Shown: one piece after another, positions 6,331 to 13,043 of the stretch | How positions within the stretch are numbered: position 1 is the first letter of the stretch | Layout of the letters: every line of letters begins with the position of its first letter | NCBI GenBank assembly: GCA_003224075.1 | Contig: QHYF01000020.1 | Location: forward strand, 1-14,187 | Source of the DNA: Acidobacteriota bacterium | Lineage (GTDB): Bacteria > Acidobacteriota > Terriglobia > Acidiferrales > UBA7541 | Direction: 5' to 3' | Length of the DNA: 14,187 nt | Made by a program: the position numbers and the translations under genes | The notes under the pieces: model-generated | Database searches by the model: none | The model's input: only the letters and a program-made list of their open reading frames with translations | Told to the model about the DNA's origin: nothing

Positions 6331-7174
6331 CACAAACATCCAGGAAGTTGTGAAGCAAAAATACGGCGAGGCCGCGAAGCGCGCTGCCAGCGGCGGTACC
6401 GCCTGCTGCGGTAGAGGCGCGGAGCTCAGCGGCTGCGACCCCATCACAAAGGATCTCTACGACGAAATGGATAAAGCCGCCGTGCCTGACAAGGCCGTCG
6501 CCGCCTCCCTGGGCTGCGGTAATCCCACCGCGCTCGCCAAACTTCAACTTGGCGAAACCGTCCTCGACCTCGGCTCCGGCGGCGGCATTGACGTCATCCT
6601 CTCCGCAAAACGTGTTGGCCCCGCCGGCAAAGCTTACGGCCTGGATATGACCGACGAAATGCTCGCCCTTGCTCGCGAAAACCAGAAAAAGGCCGGCGTC
6701 GATAACGTCGAATTCCTAAAAGGCGCCATTGAAAACATCCCTCTGCCGGATAACTCCGTGGACGTCATCATTTCGAATTGCGTCATCAATCTTTCCGGCG
6801 ACAAGGATCGCGTCCTCGCCGAAGCCTTCCGCGTTCTCAAACCCGGCGGGCGATTTGCCGTTTCCGACGTGGTCGTTCGCGGCGACGTTCCTCAAAACAT
6901 TCGCAAGAGCATGGAACTCTGGGTCGGCTGCATCTCCGGAGCGCTCGAGGAAAACGAATACCGCGAAAAGCTCGCCCGCGCCGGTTTCGAATCCATCGGC
7001 GTCGAGCCGACTCGCGTCTACAAGGTAGAAGAGGCCCGCGAATTTCTCGCTGCCGCCGGCCTCGACCCCGAAACCGTAGGCCGTCAAATTGACGGCAAAT
7101 TTATCAGCGCTTTCGTCCGCGCCATCAAGCCCGCCTCAAATGCAGCATGCTGCGGCCCTTCCTGCTGCGCCTAA
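6323..7174 (+). CDS. arsM: Arsenite S-adenosylmethionine methyltransferase
   Basis: A 283-residue class I SAM-dependent methyltransferase that methylates As(III). The SAM motif is LDLGSGGGID (81-90), with GLDMTDEML next and FRVLKPGGR as the late Rossmann motif (169-177). The arsenic-binding cysteines of the family are present: Cys65 in SLGCGNP, Cys153 in SNCVINLS and Cys203 in ELWVGCISGAL, plus N-terminal Cys28, Cys29 and Cys38. SNCVINL and GCISGAL are typical of ArsM and separate it from UbiE-type methyltransferases. The C-terminus adds a four-cysteine tail, AACCGPSCCA. GAGGAG lies 7 bases before the ATG. It sits between arsR and arsC, which agrees with the call. Product volatilisation cannot be judged from sequence. 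Confidence 0.95.
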   Translation: MSDTNIQEVVKQKYGEAAKRAASGGTACCGRGAELSGCDPITKDLYDEMDKAAVPDKAVAASLGCGNPTALAKLQLGETVLDLGSGGGIDVILSAKRVGPAGKAYGLDMTDEMLALARENQKKAGVDNVEFLKGAIENIPLPDNSVDVIISNCVINLSGDKDRVLAEAFRVLKPGGRFAVSDVVVRGDVPQNIRKSMELWVGCISGALEENEYREKLARAGFESIGVEPTRVYKVEEAREFLAAAGLDPETVGRQIDGKFISAFVRAIKPASNAACCGPSCCA

Positions 7175-7189
7175 CTCGGCGATCTCCCT

Positions 7190-7624
7190 ATGTCCAAGCG
7201 TCGCGTCCTCATCCTCTGCACCGGCAATTCCGTGCGCAGCCAAATGGCCGAAGGCCTCTTGCGGCATCTCGGCGGCGACACGCTTGAAGTCCACAGCGCC
7301 GGAACCGCCCCCGTCGGCGTCAGTCCTCTTGCCATCGAAGCCATGCGCGAGATCAGTATCGATATCACCGCGCATCGCTCGAAATCCGTTTCCGAATTCG
7401 AGAGCCAGCGCTTCGACACGGTGATCACCGTCTGCGACTCCGCTGCCGAGCATTGTCCCGTCTTTCCAGGCGCTCCCAAGCGCATCCACTGGAGCATTAT
7501 CGACCCCGGCGGCGCCACCGGCTCGCACACTGACAAACTCGCCGCCTTCCGCCGCACCCGCGACGATCTCGCCTCGCGTCTCCGCAGCTTTCTCTCTTCA
7601 CACACCGCGGCCAAAAATTCATAA
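7190..7624 (+). CDS. arsC: Arsenate reductase, thioredoxin-coupled low-molecular-weight phosphatase type
   Basis: A 144-residue protein with the P-loop CTGNSVRS starting at Cys10, as in low-molecular-weight tyrosine phosphatases. The redox pair in VCDSAAEHCPVFPG is at Cys82 and Cys89, and WSIIDP puts an acid at Asp105. This is the same cysteine numbering as in the well-studied thioredoxin-dependent ArsC proteins of Gram-positive bacteria, so arsenate reduction is much more likely than protein dephosphorylation. It makes As(III), the substrate of ArsM encoded just upstream. It begins 15 bases after the arsM stop; no clear Shine-Dalgarno precedes the ATG, so coupling to arsM is likely. Confidence 0.93.
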   Translation: MSKRRVLILCTGNSVRSQMAEGLLRHLGGDTLEVHSAGTAPVGVSPLAIEAMREISIDITAHRSKSVSEFESQRFDTVITVCDSAAEHCPVFPGAPKRIHWSIIDPGGATGSHTDKLAAFRRTRDDLASRLRSFLSSHTAAKNS

Positions 7625-7673
7625 AGAAATCCATGGAAATGTTGTAAAGAAGTGCAGGAGGCTCACGAAAACC

Positions 7674-8210
7674 ATGAAAAAATATCCCGGTCCTAAATTA
7701 CTTCTTCTCGTTTGCCTGCTGCTTCTTCCGCTTGGCTTCGCCGTCGGCAAACTACGGTCACAAGAAAAAACTCCCGCGGCGCCTCACGCTACGCTCGCCG
7801 ATTTCTCCTGGCTCGCGGGCCGTTGGGAAGGAAATCTCGGCAACGTCACCGCCGAGCAAACCTGGATTCCCGCCAGAAACGGCACCATGCAGGGCATGTT
7901 CCGTCTCACCGACACCGAAAAAACCATCGTGGTTGAACTGTTCACCATCCGCGAAACTACGGACGGTGTTTTCTTCTACCTTCGTCATTTTTCCCCTGAG
8001 CTCGTCCCCCAGGAAAAAGAAGACGCCTACCGCATGAAACTCGCGAAATCGGATTCCACGCACTTCCAGTTCGACAACACCGTCCACAATGAGCTCCAGC
8101 ATGCCATTCTCACTCTACTTGACGTGGACCATTACACCGCCCATGCCGACCTCATTGGCAACAATGGCCAGCCACGCGTCATTGAAGTCGCCTACCGTCG
8201 CGTGAAATAA
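7674..8210 (+). CDS. Exported DUF6265-like beta-barrel protein of unknown function
   Basis: A 178-residue protein. Residues 1-25 have a Lys-Lys start and a Leu-rich hydrophobic segment ending before GKLRSQ, so it is exported or membrane-anchored; LLVC is not a good lipobox. The mature part opens with ADFSWLAGRWEG (42-53), then EQTWIPARNGTMQGMFRL (61-78), the signature I associate with DUF6265, a small lipocalin/nitrobindin-like fold. No catalytic residues can be named. AGGAGG (7656-7661) lies 12 bases before the ATG, a rather long spacing. It follows arsC by 49 bases on the same strand and could be on the arsenic transcript, but nothing in it (no Cys pairs in the mature part) suggests an arsenic role. 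Confidence 0.75.
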   Translation: MKKYPGPKLLLLVCLLLLPLGFAVGKLRSQEKTPAAPHATLADFSWLAGRWEGNLGNVTAEQTWIPARNGTMQGMFRLTDTEKTIVVELFTIRETTDGVFFYLRHFSPELVPQEKEDAYRMKLAKSDSTHFQFDNTVHNELQHAILTLLDVDHYTAHADLIGNNGQPRVIEVAYRRVK

Positions 8211-8300
8211 CGCAGTCTCGCCCGGCCTTGTAGTGGCCCACCTTCAGGTCGGTCGTGCCCCAGAGCCGTGTTCCGACGACTTCGAAACGCCGCAGGGCCC

Positions 8301-8338
8301 TTGCGCTGGGCAAAAGAGTGAGCTAACATGGCTTAGCT
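8301..8338 (+). promoter_or_regulatory. Probable vapBC promoter with palindromic operator
   Basis: TTGCGC (8301-8306) and TAACAT (8324-8329, 4 of 6 consensus matches) are spaced by 17 bases. An inverted repeat AGCTAA (8321-8326) / TTAGCT (8333-8338) with a 6-base spacer covers the -10 region and the expected transcription start. It lies just before the antitoxin ribosome binding site AAGGAG (8339-8344). VapB-type antitoxins normally repress their own promoter through such sites. The -35 match is weak (3 of 6). The rest of the gap from 8211 to 8300 holds nothing I can assign. Confidence 0.4.
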
Positions 8339-8349
8339 AAGGAGTGTTT

Positions 8350-8580
8350 ATGACCGTCGTGACGGTCCATCAGGCAAAGACAAACCTCTCCCGCCTCATC
8401 AAGAAGGCTTCCAATGGAGAGGAAGTTATCATCGCTCGCGGGTCAAAGCCTGTGGCTCGTCTTGTCCCTTTCGGTGAGGTCAAAGGAAAGCGCCAGCCGG
8501 GCTCACTGAAAGACCAGCTGCATGTCGGACCGGAGTTTTTCGAGCCTTTGCCGCCCGAGGAACTTTCCGCCTGGGAATAA
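8350..8580 (+). CDS. vapB: Type II antitoxin, Phd/YefM-like (VapB)
   Basis: A 76-residue protein beginning MTVVTVHQAKTNLSRLIKKA, followed by GEEVIIARGSKPVARLVPF. This is the classic N-terminal DNA-binding and dimerisation half of Phd/YefM-fold antitoxins. The C-terminal half (LKDQLHVGPEFFEPLPPEELSAWE) is acidic and would bind and neutralise the toxin. AAGGAG lies 5 bases before the ATG at 8350; an in-frame GTG at 8344 overlaps that site and is less likely. The toxin gene begins 6 bases after the stop. Confidence 0.9.
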   Translation: MTVVTVHQAKTNLSRLIKKASNGEEVIIARGSKPVARLVPFGEVKGKRQPGSLKDQLHVGPEFFEPLPPEELSAWE

Positions 8581-8586
8581 CTCCCT

Positions 8587-8973
8587 GTGAGAGCGTTGCT
8601 AGACACCCACACCTTACTTTGGTGGCTCGCCGATGATCCGGGGCTGACGCGTCCTGCCCGTAAAATCATCGCGGACACCAAGAACATCCTCATCGTCAGC
8701 GCCGCTTCGGCTTGGGAGGTTGCCACCAAAGTCCGCCTCGGCAAACTTCCCACTGCAGCCAGCTTGGTGGCAGATTTCGCAGGCCACCTTGAACGCGAAG
8801 GGTTTCAATTCCTTTCCATTTCCGCCGAGCACGGCATTCGCGCGGGACTCCTGGCCGGTTCTCACAAGGACCCTTTCGATCGAATGCTCATCGCCCAAGC
8901 TCAAGCCGAAAATCTCCCGATTGTCAGCAACGAAGCCCTCTTCGACGCCTACGGCCTCCGCCGCATCTGGTAG
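8587..8973 (+). CDS. vapC: PIN-domain ribonuclease toxin (VapC)
   Basis: A 128-residue PIN domain. The acidic metal-binding residues are in place: Asp6 in LLDTHTLLWWLADD, Glu44 in SAASAWEVATK, Asp95 and Asp98 in HKDPFDRMLIAQA, and IVSNEALFDAYG near the end (Asp120). Such toxins cleave specific RNAs (tRNA or rRNA in studied cases) when the antitoxin is lost. The start is a GTG at 8587, 6 bases after the vapB stop, so expression is coupled to the antitoxin. All catalytic residues are present, so the toxin looks intact. Confidence 0.92.
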   Translation: MRALLDTHTLLWWLADDPGLTRPARKIIADTKNILIVSAASAWEVATKVRLGKLPTAASLVADFAGHLEREGFQFLSISAEHGIRAGLLAGSHKDPFDRMLIAQAQAENLPIVSNEALFDAYGLRRIW

Positions 8974-9037
8974 CACGCGCCTCTGTACCTGCTGACTTGA
9001 ACTGCGCACCCGGCACCAACACGGCCTGCTTCCCCAT

Positions 9038-9058
9038 CTCGTCACTCGTCACTCGTCC
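9038..9058. repeat. 7-bp tandem repeat, three units
   Basis: CTCGTCA at 9038-9044 and 9045-9051, then CTCGTCC at 9052-9058. It lies in the 157-base gap between the convergent vapC and purH genes. No hairpin with a T-run was found in this gap, so no terminator is called. Confidence 0.75.
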
Positions 9059-9105
9059 ACCCCTGTTTTGTGCGCGCCCCATTCCCGCACCGGTCCCAGC
9101 CTCGA

Positions 9106-9128
9106 GTCACGAAACACGGGTCACGGAA
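9106..9128. repeat. Degenerate 14-bp-period repeat next to the purH stop
   Basis: GTCACGAAA (9106-9114) recurs as GTCACGGAA (9120-9128), 8 of 9 identical and exactly 14 bases apart. It ends 2 bases before the purH stop codon (purH is on the other strand). Short, so chance cannot be excluded, but the period matches the repeat between ispE and prs. Confidence 0.4.
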
Positions 9129-9130
9129 TC

Positions 9131-10702
9131 TCAGTGCAGGAAGTGCCGCATGCCAGTAAATACCATGGCCAATCCCAACCGGTCTGCCACCGCGATCACA
9201 TCGGGATCCCGCACCGAGCCGCCCGGCTGAATCACCGCCGTCGCGCCGGCCTTCGCTGCTTCTTCCACGCCATCCGGGAACGGAAAGAAGGCATCGGAAG
9301 CGACAACGCTTCCGGCCAACGAACTCTGCGCCTTCAGTACCGCAATTTTGACCGAATCCACGCGGCTCATTTGCCCCGCGCCGACGCCCAGCGTCGCGCC
9401 ATCCTTCGCGAATACGATGGCATTGGACTTCACGTGCTTCGACACTTTCCAAGCGAAGCGCATCGTGTGCATTTCTTCCGGCGTCGGCACGCGTTTCGTT
9501 ACGGTGCGCAGTTCGTTGCCATGGATTTCGCCGAGGTCCGGCTGCTGCACCAGCATCCCGCCGAGGATGCGTTTCAGTTGCAGCTCGTGCTGCGGCTCCA
9601 GTCCGTCCGCGGGCAGCTCCAGCAATCGCAGATTTTTCTTCGCCGTGAAAAGCGACTTCGCTTTTTCGTCAAAGCCCGGCGCCACGATGCATTCCACGAA
9701 AAGCTTCGCCACGTCCTCCGCCGTCGCCGCATCCACGATGCGGTTGAACGCCAGCACGCCTCCAAACGCCGAAACCGGATCACACGCGTACGCCTTGAGA
9801 TACGCGTCGAGCAGCGTCGCCTGCTCTGCCGTCCCGCATGGATTGTTGTGCTTGATGATCACCGCTGCGGGGTTTTTGAATTCTGCGGCCAGGCTCCGCG
9901 CCGCTTCGAGGTCCACGAGATTGTTGTACGAAAGTTCTTTGCCCTGAAGCTGCTTCGCCGCCGCCAAACCCGCTGGCGGGCGGCCCGCCGGAACGTACAG
10001 CGCCGCGGCCTGGTGCGGATTTTCTCCGTATCGCAGCTCTTGCTGCCGCCGGAGTGCGATGTGCACCCGCTCGGGCAGCACCGGCTTCGCGCTGAGTTCG
10101 ACGTGTCCTCCCTCCGCAGAAAGCCTCTCCAGTTCCATCGTGATCATGCCGTCGTACCGCGAAGTTGTGGCAAACACTTTTTGCGCCAGCTCCAGCCGCG
10201 TTGCCAGGGCCGTTTCGTTCGTGCTCTCGAGTTCCCTCGCCACGCGTTCATAGTCGGAAGGGTCGGTCACGACCGTCACGCTCTCGAAATTCTTCGCTGC
10301 CGATCGCAGCATTGTGGGCCCGCCGATGTCGATGTTCTCGATCAATTCTTCGGCCGTCAGCCCGGCCTTCGCCGCCGTGGCTTCAAAGGGATACAAATTC
10401 ACCACCACAATATCAATCGGCGCGATTCCATGTTCGGCCGCTTGCTTCTGGTCCTCCGCATTTTTCCGCCGGAACAGCAGCCCCCCGTGCACTTTCGGAT
10501 GCAGCGTTTTCACCCGGCCGCCCAGCATTTCCGGCCATCCGGTGAAATCAGAAACGTCCCGCACACCGACGCCGGCCTCGCGCAGCAGCTTCGCCGTCCC
10601 GCCCGTCGAGAGAATCTCGATCTTCAGCGCGGCGAGCCGCTTCGCAAAATCCACAATTCCCGTCTTGTCAAAAACGCTGATCAGCGCGCGCTCCACCGCC
10701 AT
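9131..10702 (-). CDS. purH: Bifunctional AICAR formyltransferase/IMP cyclohydrolase
   Basis: Catalyses the last two steps of purine synthesis: formylation of AICAR with 10-formyl-tetrahydrofolate, then ring closure to IMP. It is full length at 523 residues. The N-terminal cyclohydrolase domain has SVFDKTGIVDFAKRL, LSTGGTAKLL, GRVKTLHPKVHGGLL (62-76) and VNLYPF. The C-terminal transformylase has RYGENPHQAAALY (224-236), KHNNPCGTAEQ with Lys284-His285, CDPVSAFGGV and SDAFFPFPDG, and it ends in the canonical TGMRHFLH. The ATG at 10702 is preceded by GGAGG 5 bases upstream. It follows the MXAN_5187-C-like gene by 90 bases on the same strand and may share its promoter. Confidence 0.97.
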   Translation of the reverse strand: MAVERALISVFDKTGIVDFAKRLAALKIEILSTGGTAKLLREAGVGVRDVSDFTGWPEMLGGRVKTLHPKVHGGLLFRRKNAEDQKQAAEHGIAPIDIVVVNLYPFEATAAKAGLTAEELIENIDIGGPTMLRSAAKNFESVTVVTDPSDYERVARELESTNETALATRLELAQKVFATTSRYDGMITMELERLSAEGGHVELSAKPVLPERVHIALRRQQELRYGENPHQAAALYVPAGRPPAGLAAAKQLQGKELSYNNLVDLEAARSLAAEFKNPAAVIIKHNNPCGTAEQATLLDAYLKAYACDPVSAFGGVLAFNRIVDAATAEDVAKLFVECIVAPGFDEKAKSLFTAKKNLRLLELPADGLEPQHELQLKRILGGMLVQQPDLGEIHGNELRTVTKRVPTPEEMHTMRFAWKVSKHVKSNAIVFAKDGATLGVGAGQMSRVDSVKIAVLKAQSSLAGSVVASDAFFPFPDGVEEAAKAGATAVIQPGGSVRDPDVIAVADRLGLAMVFTGMRHFLH

Positions 10703-10792
10703 GTTTTCCTCCGCAAAAGGAAAAGCACAACAGTGTACGGGTCGCGGAAGAATAGGGGAAGTACGGAGTCTGTGGGAAACTCTGGACGCGGT

Positions 10793-11404
10793 CTACGCTT
10801 TCACCAGGGCCTTCAATTTGACCTGGCCCTCGACCACTTCTACGACGTACTCGACGTCGCGGCAATTTTTCTGCTTTTGCAGCTCCTTGGTTTTTTTCAG
10901 AACAAATTCGTTGAAACTGGAGCGCGACAGCTTTCCCGTCTCTTCCCCGGCCTGCTGCTTGGCCTGCAGGAGCGCCTGATAAAGCTGCTCAACCTTCTCC
11001 TTTTCGCGCTCTGGTTCGGAACAGGTCATGCGGAATGCTTTGGACTCTTCCGGCGCCGCCCCGGATGCCTGCTCTCCGGATTGTTTTTGCGCGCGGGAAG
11101 CTTCAATCTCTCTCGCCGCCGCGCCGAAGTGCCGCTGGATACTGCCCTCTTCCTTCTGCTTCAGCTTTTTGCGGAAGATATCCTTGTATTTTGCGTAGGT
11201 TTGCGTGAGGTTATTGAAGCGGAAGCGCTGCGCGGACTTCAGCTCGCCGCCGCGCTCCGCGTAACGCTTGAGGAGCAGGTCGATGCGCCATTCGATTTCC
11301 GAAGGCGGGCGCTTGCGGCCGCCGCCGAAATACTGGTCGTATTCCACCTTGAGCTGCCGGATATCTTTTTCAACCGTAGCCAGATCTTCGTCGATGGTCG
11401 CCAT
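10793..11404 (-). CDS. Small charged coiled-coil protein, MXAN_5187 C-terminal-domain-like
   Basis: A 203-residue soluble protein without signal peptide or membrane segment. Residues 1-30 (heptad-like DLATVEKDIRQLKVEYDQYFGG) and 133-155 are probably helical coiled coils. In between, RFRFNNLTQTYAKYKDIFRKKLKQKEEG (60-87) and, at the end, SRSSFNEFVLKKTKELQKQKNCRDVEYVV...VKLKAL match my memory of the domain named after Myxococcus MXAN_5187, found in myxobacteria and acidobacteria. Function is unknown. A Gln/Ala/Ser-rich linker (100-125) joins the two parts. The ATG at 11404 has only a G-run about 12 bases upstream. A promoter is visible at 11448-11476. It lies upstream of purH and is divergent from selA. 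Confidence 0.7.
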   Translation of the reverse strand: MATIDEDLATVEKDIRQLKVEYDQYFGGGRKRPPSEIEWRIDLLLKRYAERGGELKSAQRFRFNNLTQTYAKYKDIFRKKLKQKEEGSIQRHFGAAAREIEASRAQKQSGEQASGAAPEESKAFRMTCSEPEREKEKVEQLYQALLQAKQQAGEETGKLSRSSFNEFVLKKTKELQKQKNCRDVEYVVEVVEGQVKLKALVKA

Positions 11405-11447
11405 GTGTGGAGGAGCCCCCCGAACCGCAATCCTAATCCGAACTCCA

Positions 11448-11476
11448 ATGCTAGAAGTACACAGCTAGGGCGTCAA
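11448..11476 (-). promoter_or_regulatory. Promoter for the MXAN_5187-C-like gene (and possibly purH)
   Basis: Reverse-strand TTGACG (11476-11471, 5 of 6 consensus matches) and TAGCAT (11453-11448, 4 of 6) are spaced by 17 bases. The predicted start is near 11441, giving a leader of about 36 bases. The -35 box forms one arm of the palindrome at 11471-11486. Confidence 0.5.
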
Positions 11477-11486
11477 CCCTTTGACG
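11471..11486. repeat. Inverted repeat in the selA divergent intergenic region
   Basis: CGTCAA (11471-11476), CCCT, TTGACG (11481-11486): perfect 6-bp arms with a 4-base centre, with TTTTC following on the plus strand. One arm is the -35 box of the leftward promoter. It could be an operator; as a terminator the stem is short and no gene on the plus strand ends nearby. Confidence 0.55.
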
Positions 11487-11588
11487 TTTTCTCCGATGCG
11501 CATTCGGCATCCTTCAGGGCCGTTCTCCCCTTCCTGCTCTCAGGGACAGACTCCGGGCATTGCTCGCCCGTCCGCTCTATGCTGAAAT

Positions 11589-13028
11589 GTGGCCATGGAC
11601 GCGCGCGCCAAGCGAGCTATTTCCGCAGAGCAAGCCGAACTCCTGCGCCAGATTCCTTCGGTCGATGAATTGCTCCTCCAGCCGCGCCTGGCGGCGCTTT
11701 CGAAACGGGTGGAGCACAGCGTGATGGTGGAAGTCGCGCGCGCGGTGCTCGCCGACTTGCGCGGGCGCATCGCCGGTGAACTCGCAGCGAGCGTCGTCGC
11801 GGCCCTCTCCGTGGGAGATATCGAAGGAACGATCGCCGAGTGGGTGGAGCGGATCCTCGCGCATTCGCTGCAGCCGGTCATCAATGCGACCGGGGTGATT
11901 CTGCACACGAATCTGGGGCGCGCGCCGCTTCCCGAATCGGTCGTCGAGGAATTTCGCCGCACGGCCACGCAGTACAGCAATCTGGAATACGATCTCGAAG
12001 CCGGCACGCGCGGCAAGCGCGACGTTCACACCGCCGAGTTGCTGACACGCCTCACGGGCGCGGAAGCCGCGATCGTCGTCAACAATTGCGCCGCCGCCGT
12101 CCTGGTCACCCTCGCGGCTCTTGCTCGCGGCGGCGAAGTCATCGTCTCGCGCGGCGAACTCATCGAAATCGGCGACGGTTTTCGAATCCCCGAGATCATG
12201 GAACAGAGCGGCGCAATCCTCCGCGAGGTCGGCACCACCAATCGCACGCGTCTCGCCGACTATGAAAACGCGATCAACGAAAAGTCGCGTCTCTTGCTTC
12301 GCGTGCATCCGTCCAATTTCAAAGTCACTGGTTTCACCGACAAGCCTTCGCTCGATGAGCTCGTCACCCTAAGTCAGCGCTCCGGTCTGCCTCTCGTCGA
12401 GGACCTCGGTTCGGGCTGCCTCATTGATCTTTCCGAGCACGGCGTCAGCGAACCCACGGTCCGACAAAGCGTCGAAGCCGGAGTCGGCCTGGTGACCTTT
12501 AGCAGCGATAAACTCCTCGGCGGCCCGCAAGCGGGCATCCTCGCGGGGAAAAAAGATCTCATCGCGCGCGTGCGGCGGCATCCACTGTTTCGCGCGCTGC
12601 GTGTGGACAAACTCACCATCGCGGCGCTCGAAGCGACACTTGGGGCTTATCTGCGCTCCGCCTGGAACGAAGTCCCCGCCATGCGGATGATTCGAATGAC
12701 TCCTTACGAATTGAAGCGCCGCGCCGAAAATTTCATCCGCGAGCTGCGACCGGAACTCCCGCTCGACGAAGTGGAAATCGAAATCGCCGACGGCGCTTCC
12801 CTGGCCGGCGGCGGCTCCACGCCATCGCAATCCCTGCCGTCCAAAGTGATTCGCATCGCCAGCGCGCGGTATTCCGCGACGAAGCTCGAACAGCGCCTCC
12901 GGCGCGCGCCCGCCGGAATCGCGGTCATCGCCCGAGTCGAAGATGAGCGCCTTATCCTGGACCTCCGCACCGTCTTCCCTGAACAGGAACCGCTGTTGAT
13001 TAAGACCCTAGCTGCTGTGCTGCACTGA
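11589..13028 (+). CDS. selA: L-seryl-tRNA(Sec) selenium transferase (selenocysteine synthase)
   Basis: PLP enzyme converting seryl-tRNA(Sec) to selenocysteinyl-tRNA(Sec) with selenophosphate. At 479 residues it matches the family. The N-terminal helical domain includes LLRQIPSVDELLLQP. The core has INATGVILHTNLGRAPL (98-114), YSNLEYDLEAGTRGKRD (129-145), VNNCAAAVLVTLAAL (164-178), HPSNFKVTGF (240-249) and the PLP-lysine motif TFSSDKLLGGPQAGI with Lys308. The start is either GTG 11589 or ATG 11595, both without a Shine-Dalgarno. TATGCT (11578-11583) lies 5 bases before the GTG, compatible with a leaderless message. The neighbour downstream is a dehydrogenase, not selB; the rest of the selenocysteine machinery is outside the window. 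Confidence 0.95.
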   Translation: MAMDARAKRAISAEQAELLRQIPSVDELLLQPRLAALSKRVEHSVMVEVARAVLADLRGRIAGELAASVVAALSVGDIEGTIAEWVERILAHSLQPVINATGVILHTNLGRAPLPESVVEEFRRTATQYSNLEYDLEAGTRGKRDVHTAELLTRLTGAEAAIVVNNCAAAVLVTLAALARGGEVIVSRGELIEIGDGFRIPEIMEQSGAILREVGTTNRTRLADYENAINEKSRLLLRVHPSNFKVTGFTDKPSLDELVTLSQRSGLPLVEDLGSGCLIDLSEHGVSEPTVRQSVEAGVGLVTFSSDKLLGGPQAGILAGKKDLIARVRRHPLFRALRVDKLTIAALEATLGAYLRSAWNEVPAMRMIRMTPYELKRRAENFIRELRPELPLDEVEIEIADGASLAGGGSTPSQSLPSKVIRIASARYSATKLEQRLRRAPAGIAVIARVEDERLILDLRTVFPEQEPLLIKTLAAVLH

Positions 13029-13043
13029 TGATTGAAGGGCTGA

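Noticed and set aside
8211..8300. Terminator or non-coding RNA after the DUF6265-like gene
   Set aside because: Only short stems (for example ACCT-TC-AGGT) with impossible loops or mismatches, and no T-run.
8974..9130. Bidirectional terminator or attachment site between convergent vapC and purH
   Set aside because: No usable inverted repeat with T-runs was seen, and no tRNA or integrase is nearby; only short direct repeats are present.
9068..11668. An 866-codon open frame on the plus strand opposite purH and the MXAN_5187-C-like gene, reaching into selA
   Set aside because: It runs antisense through two well-supported genes and the gap between them. The product is Arg/His/Phe/Leu rich with no domain, as expected for the shadow frame of high-GC coding DNA.
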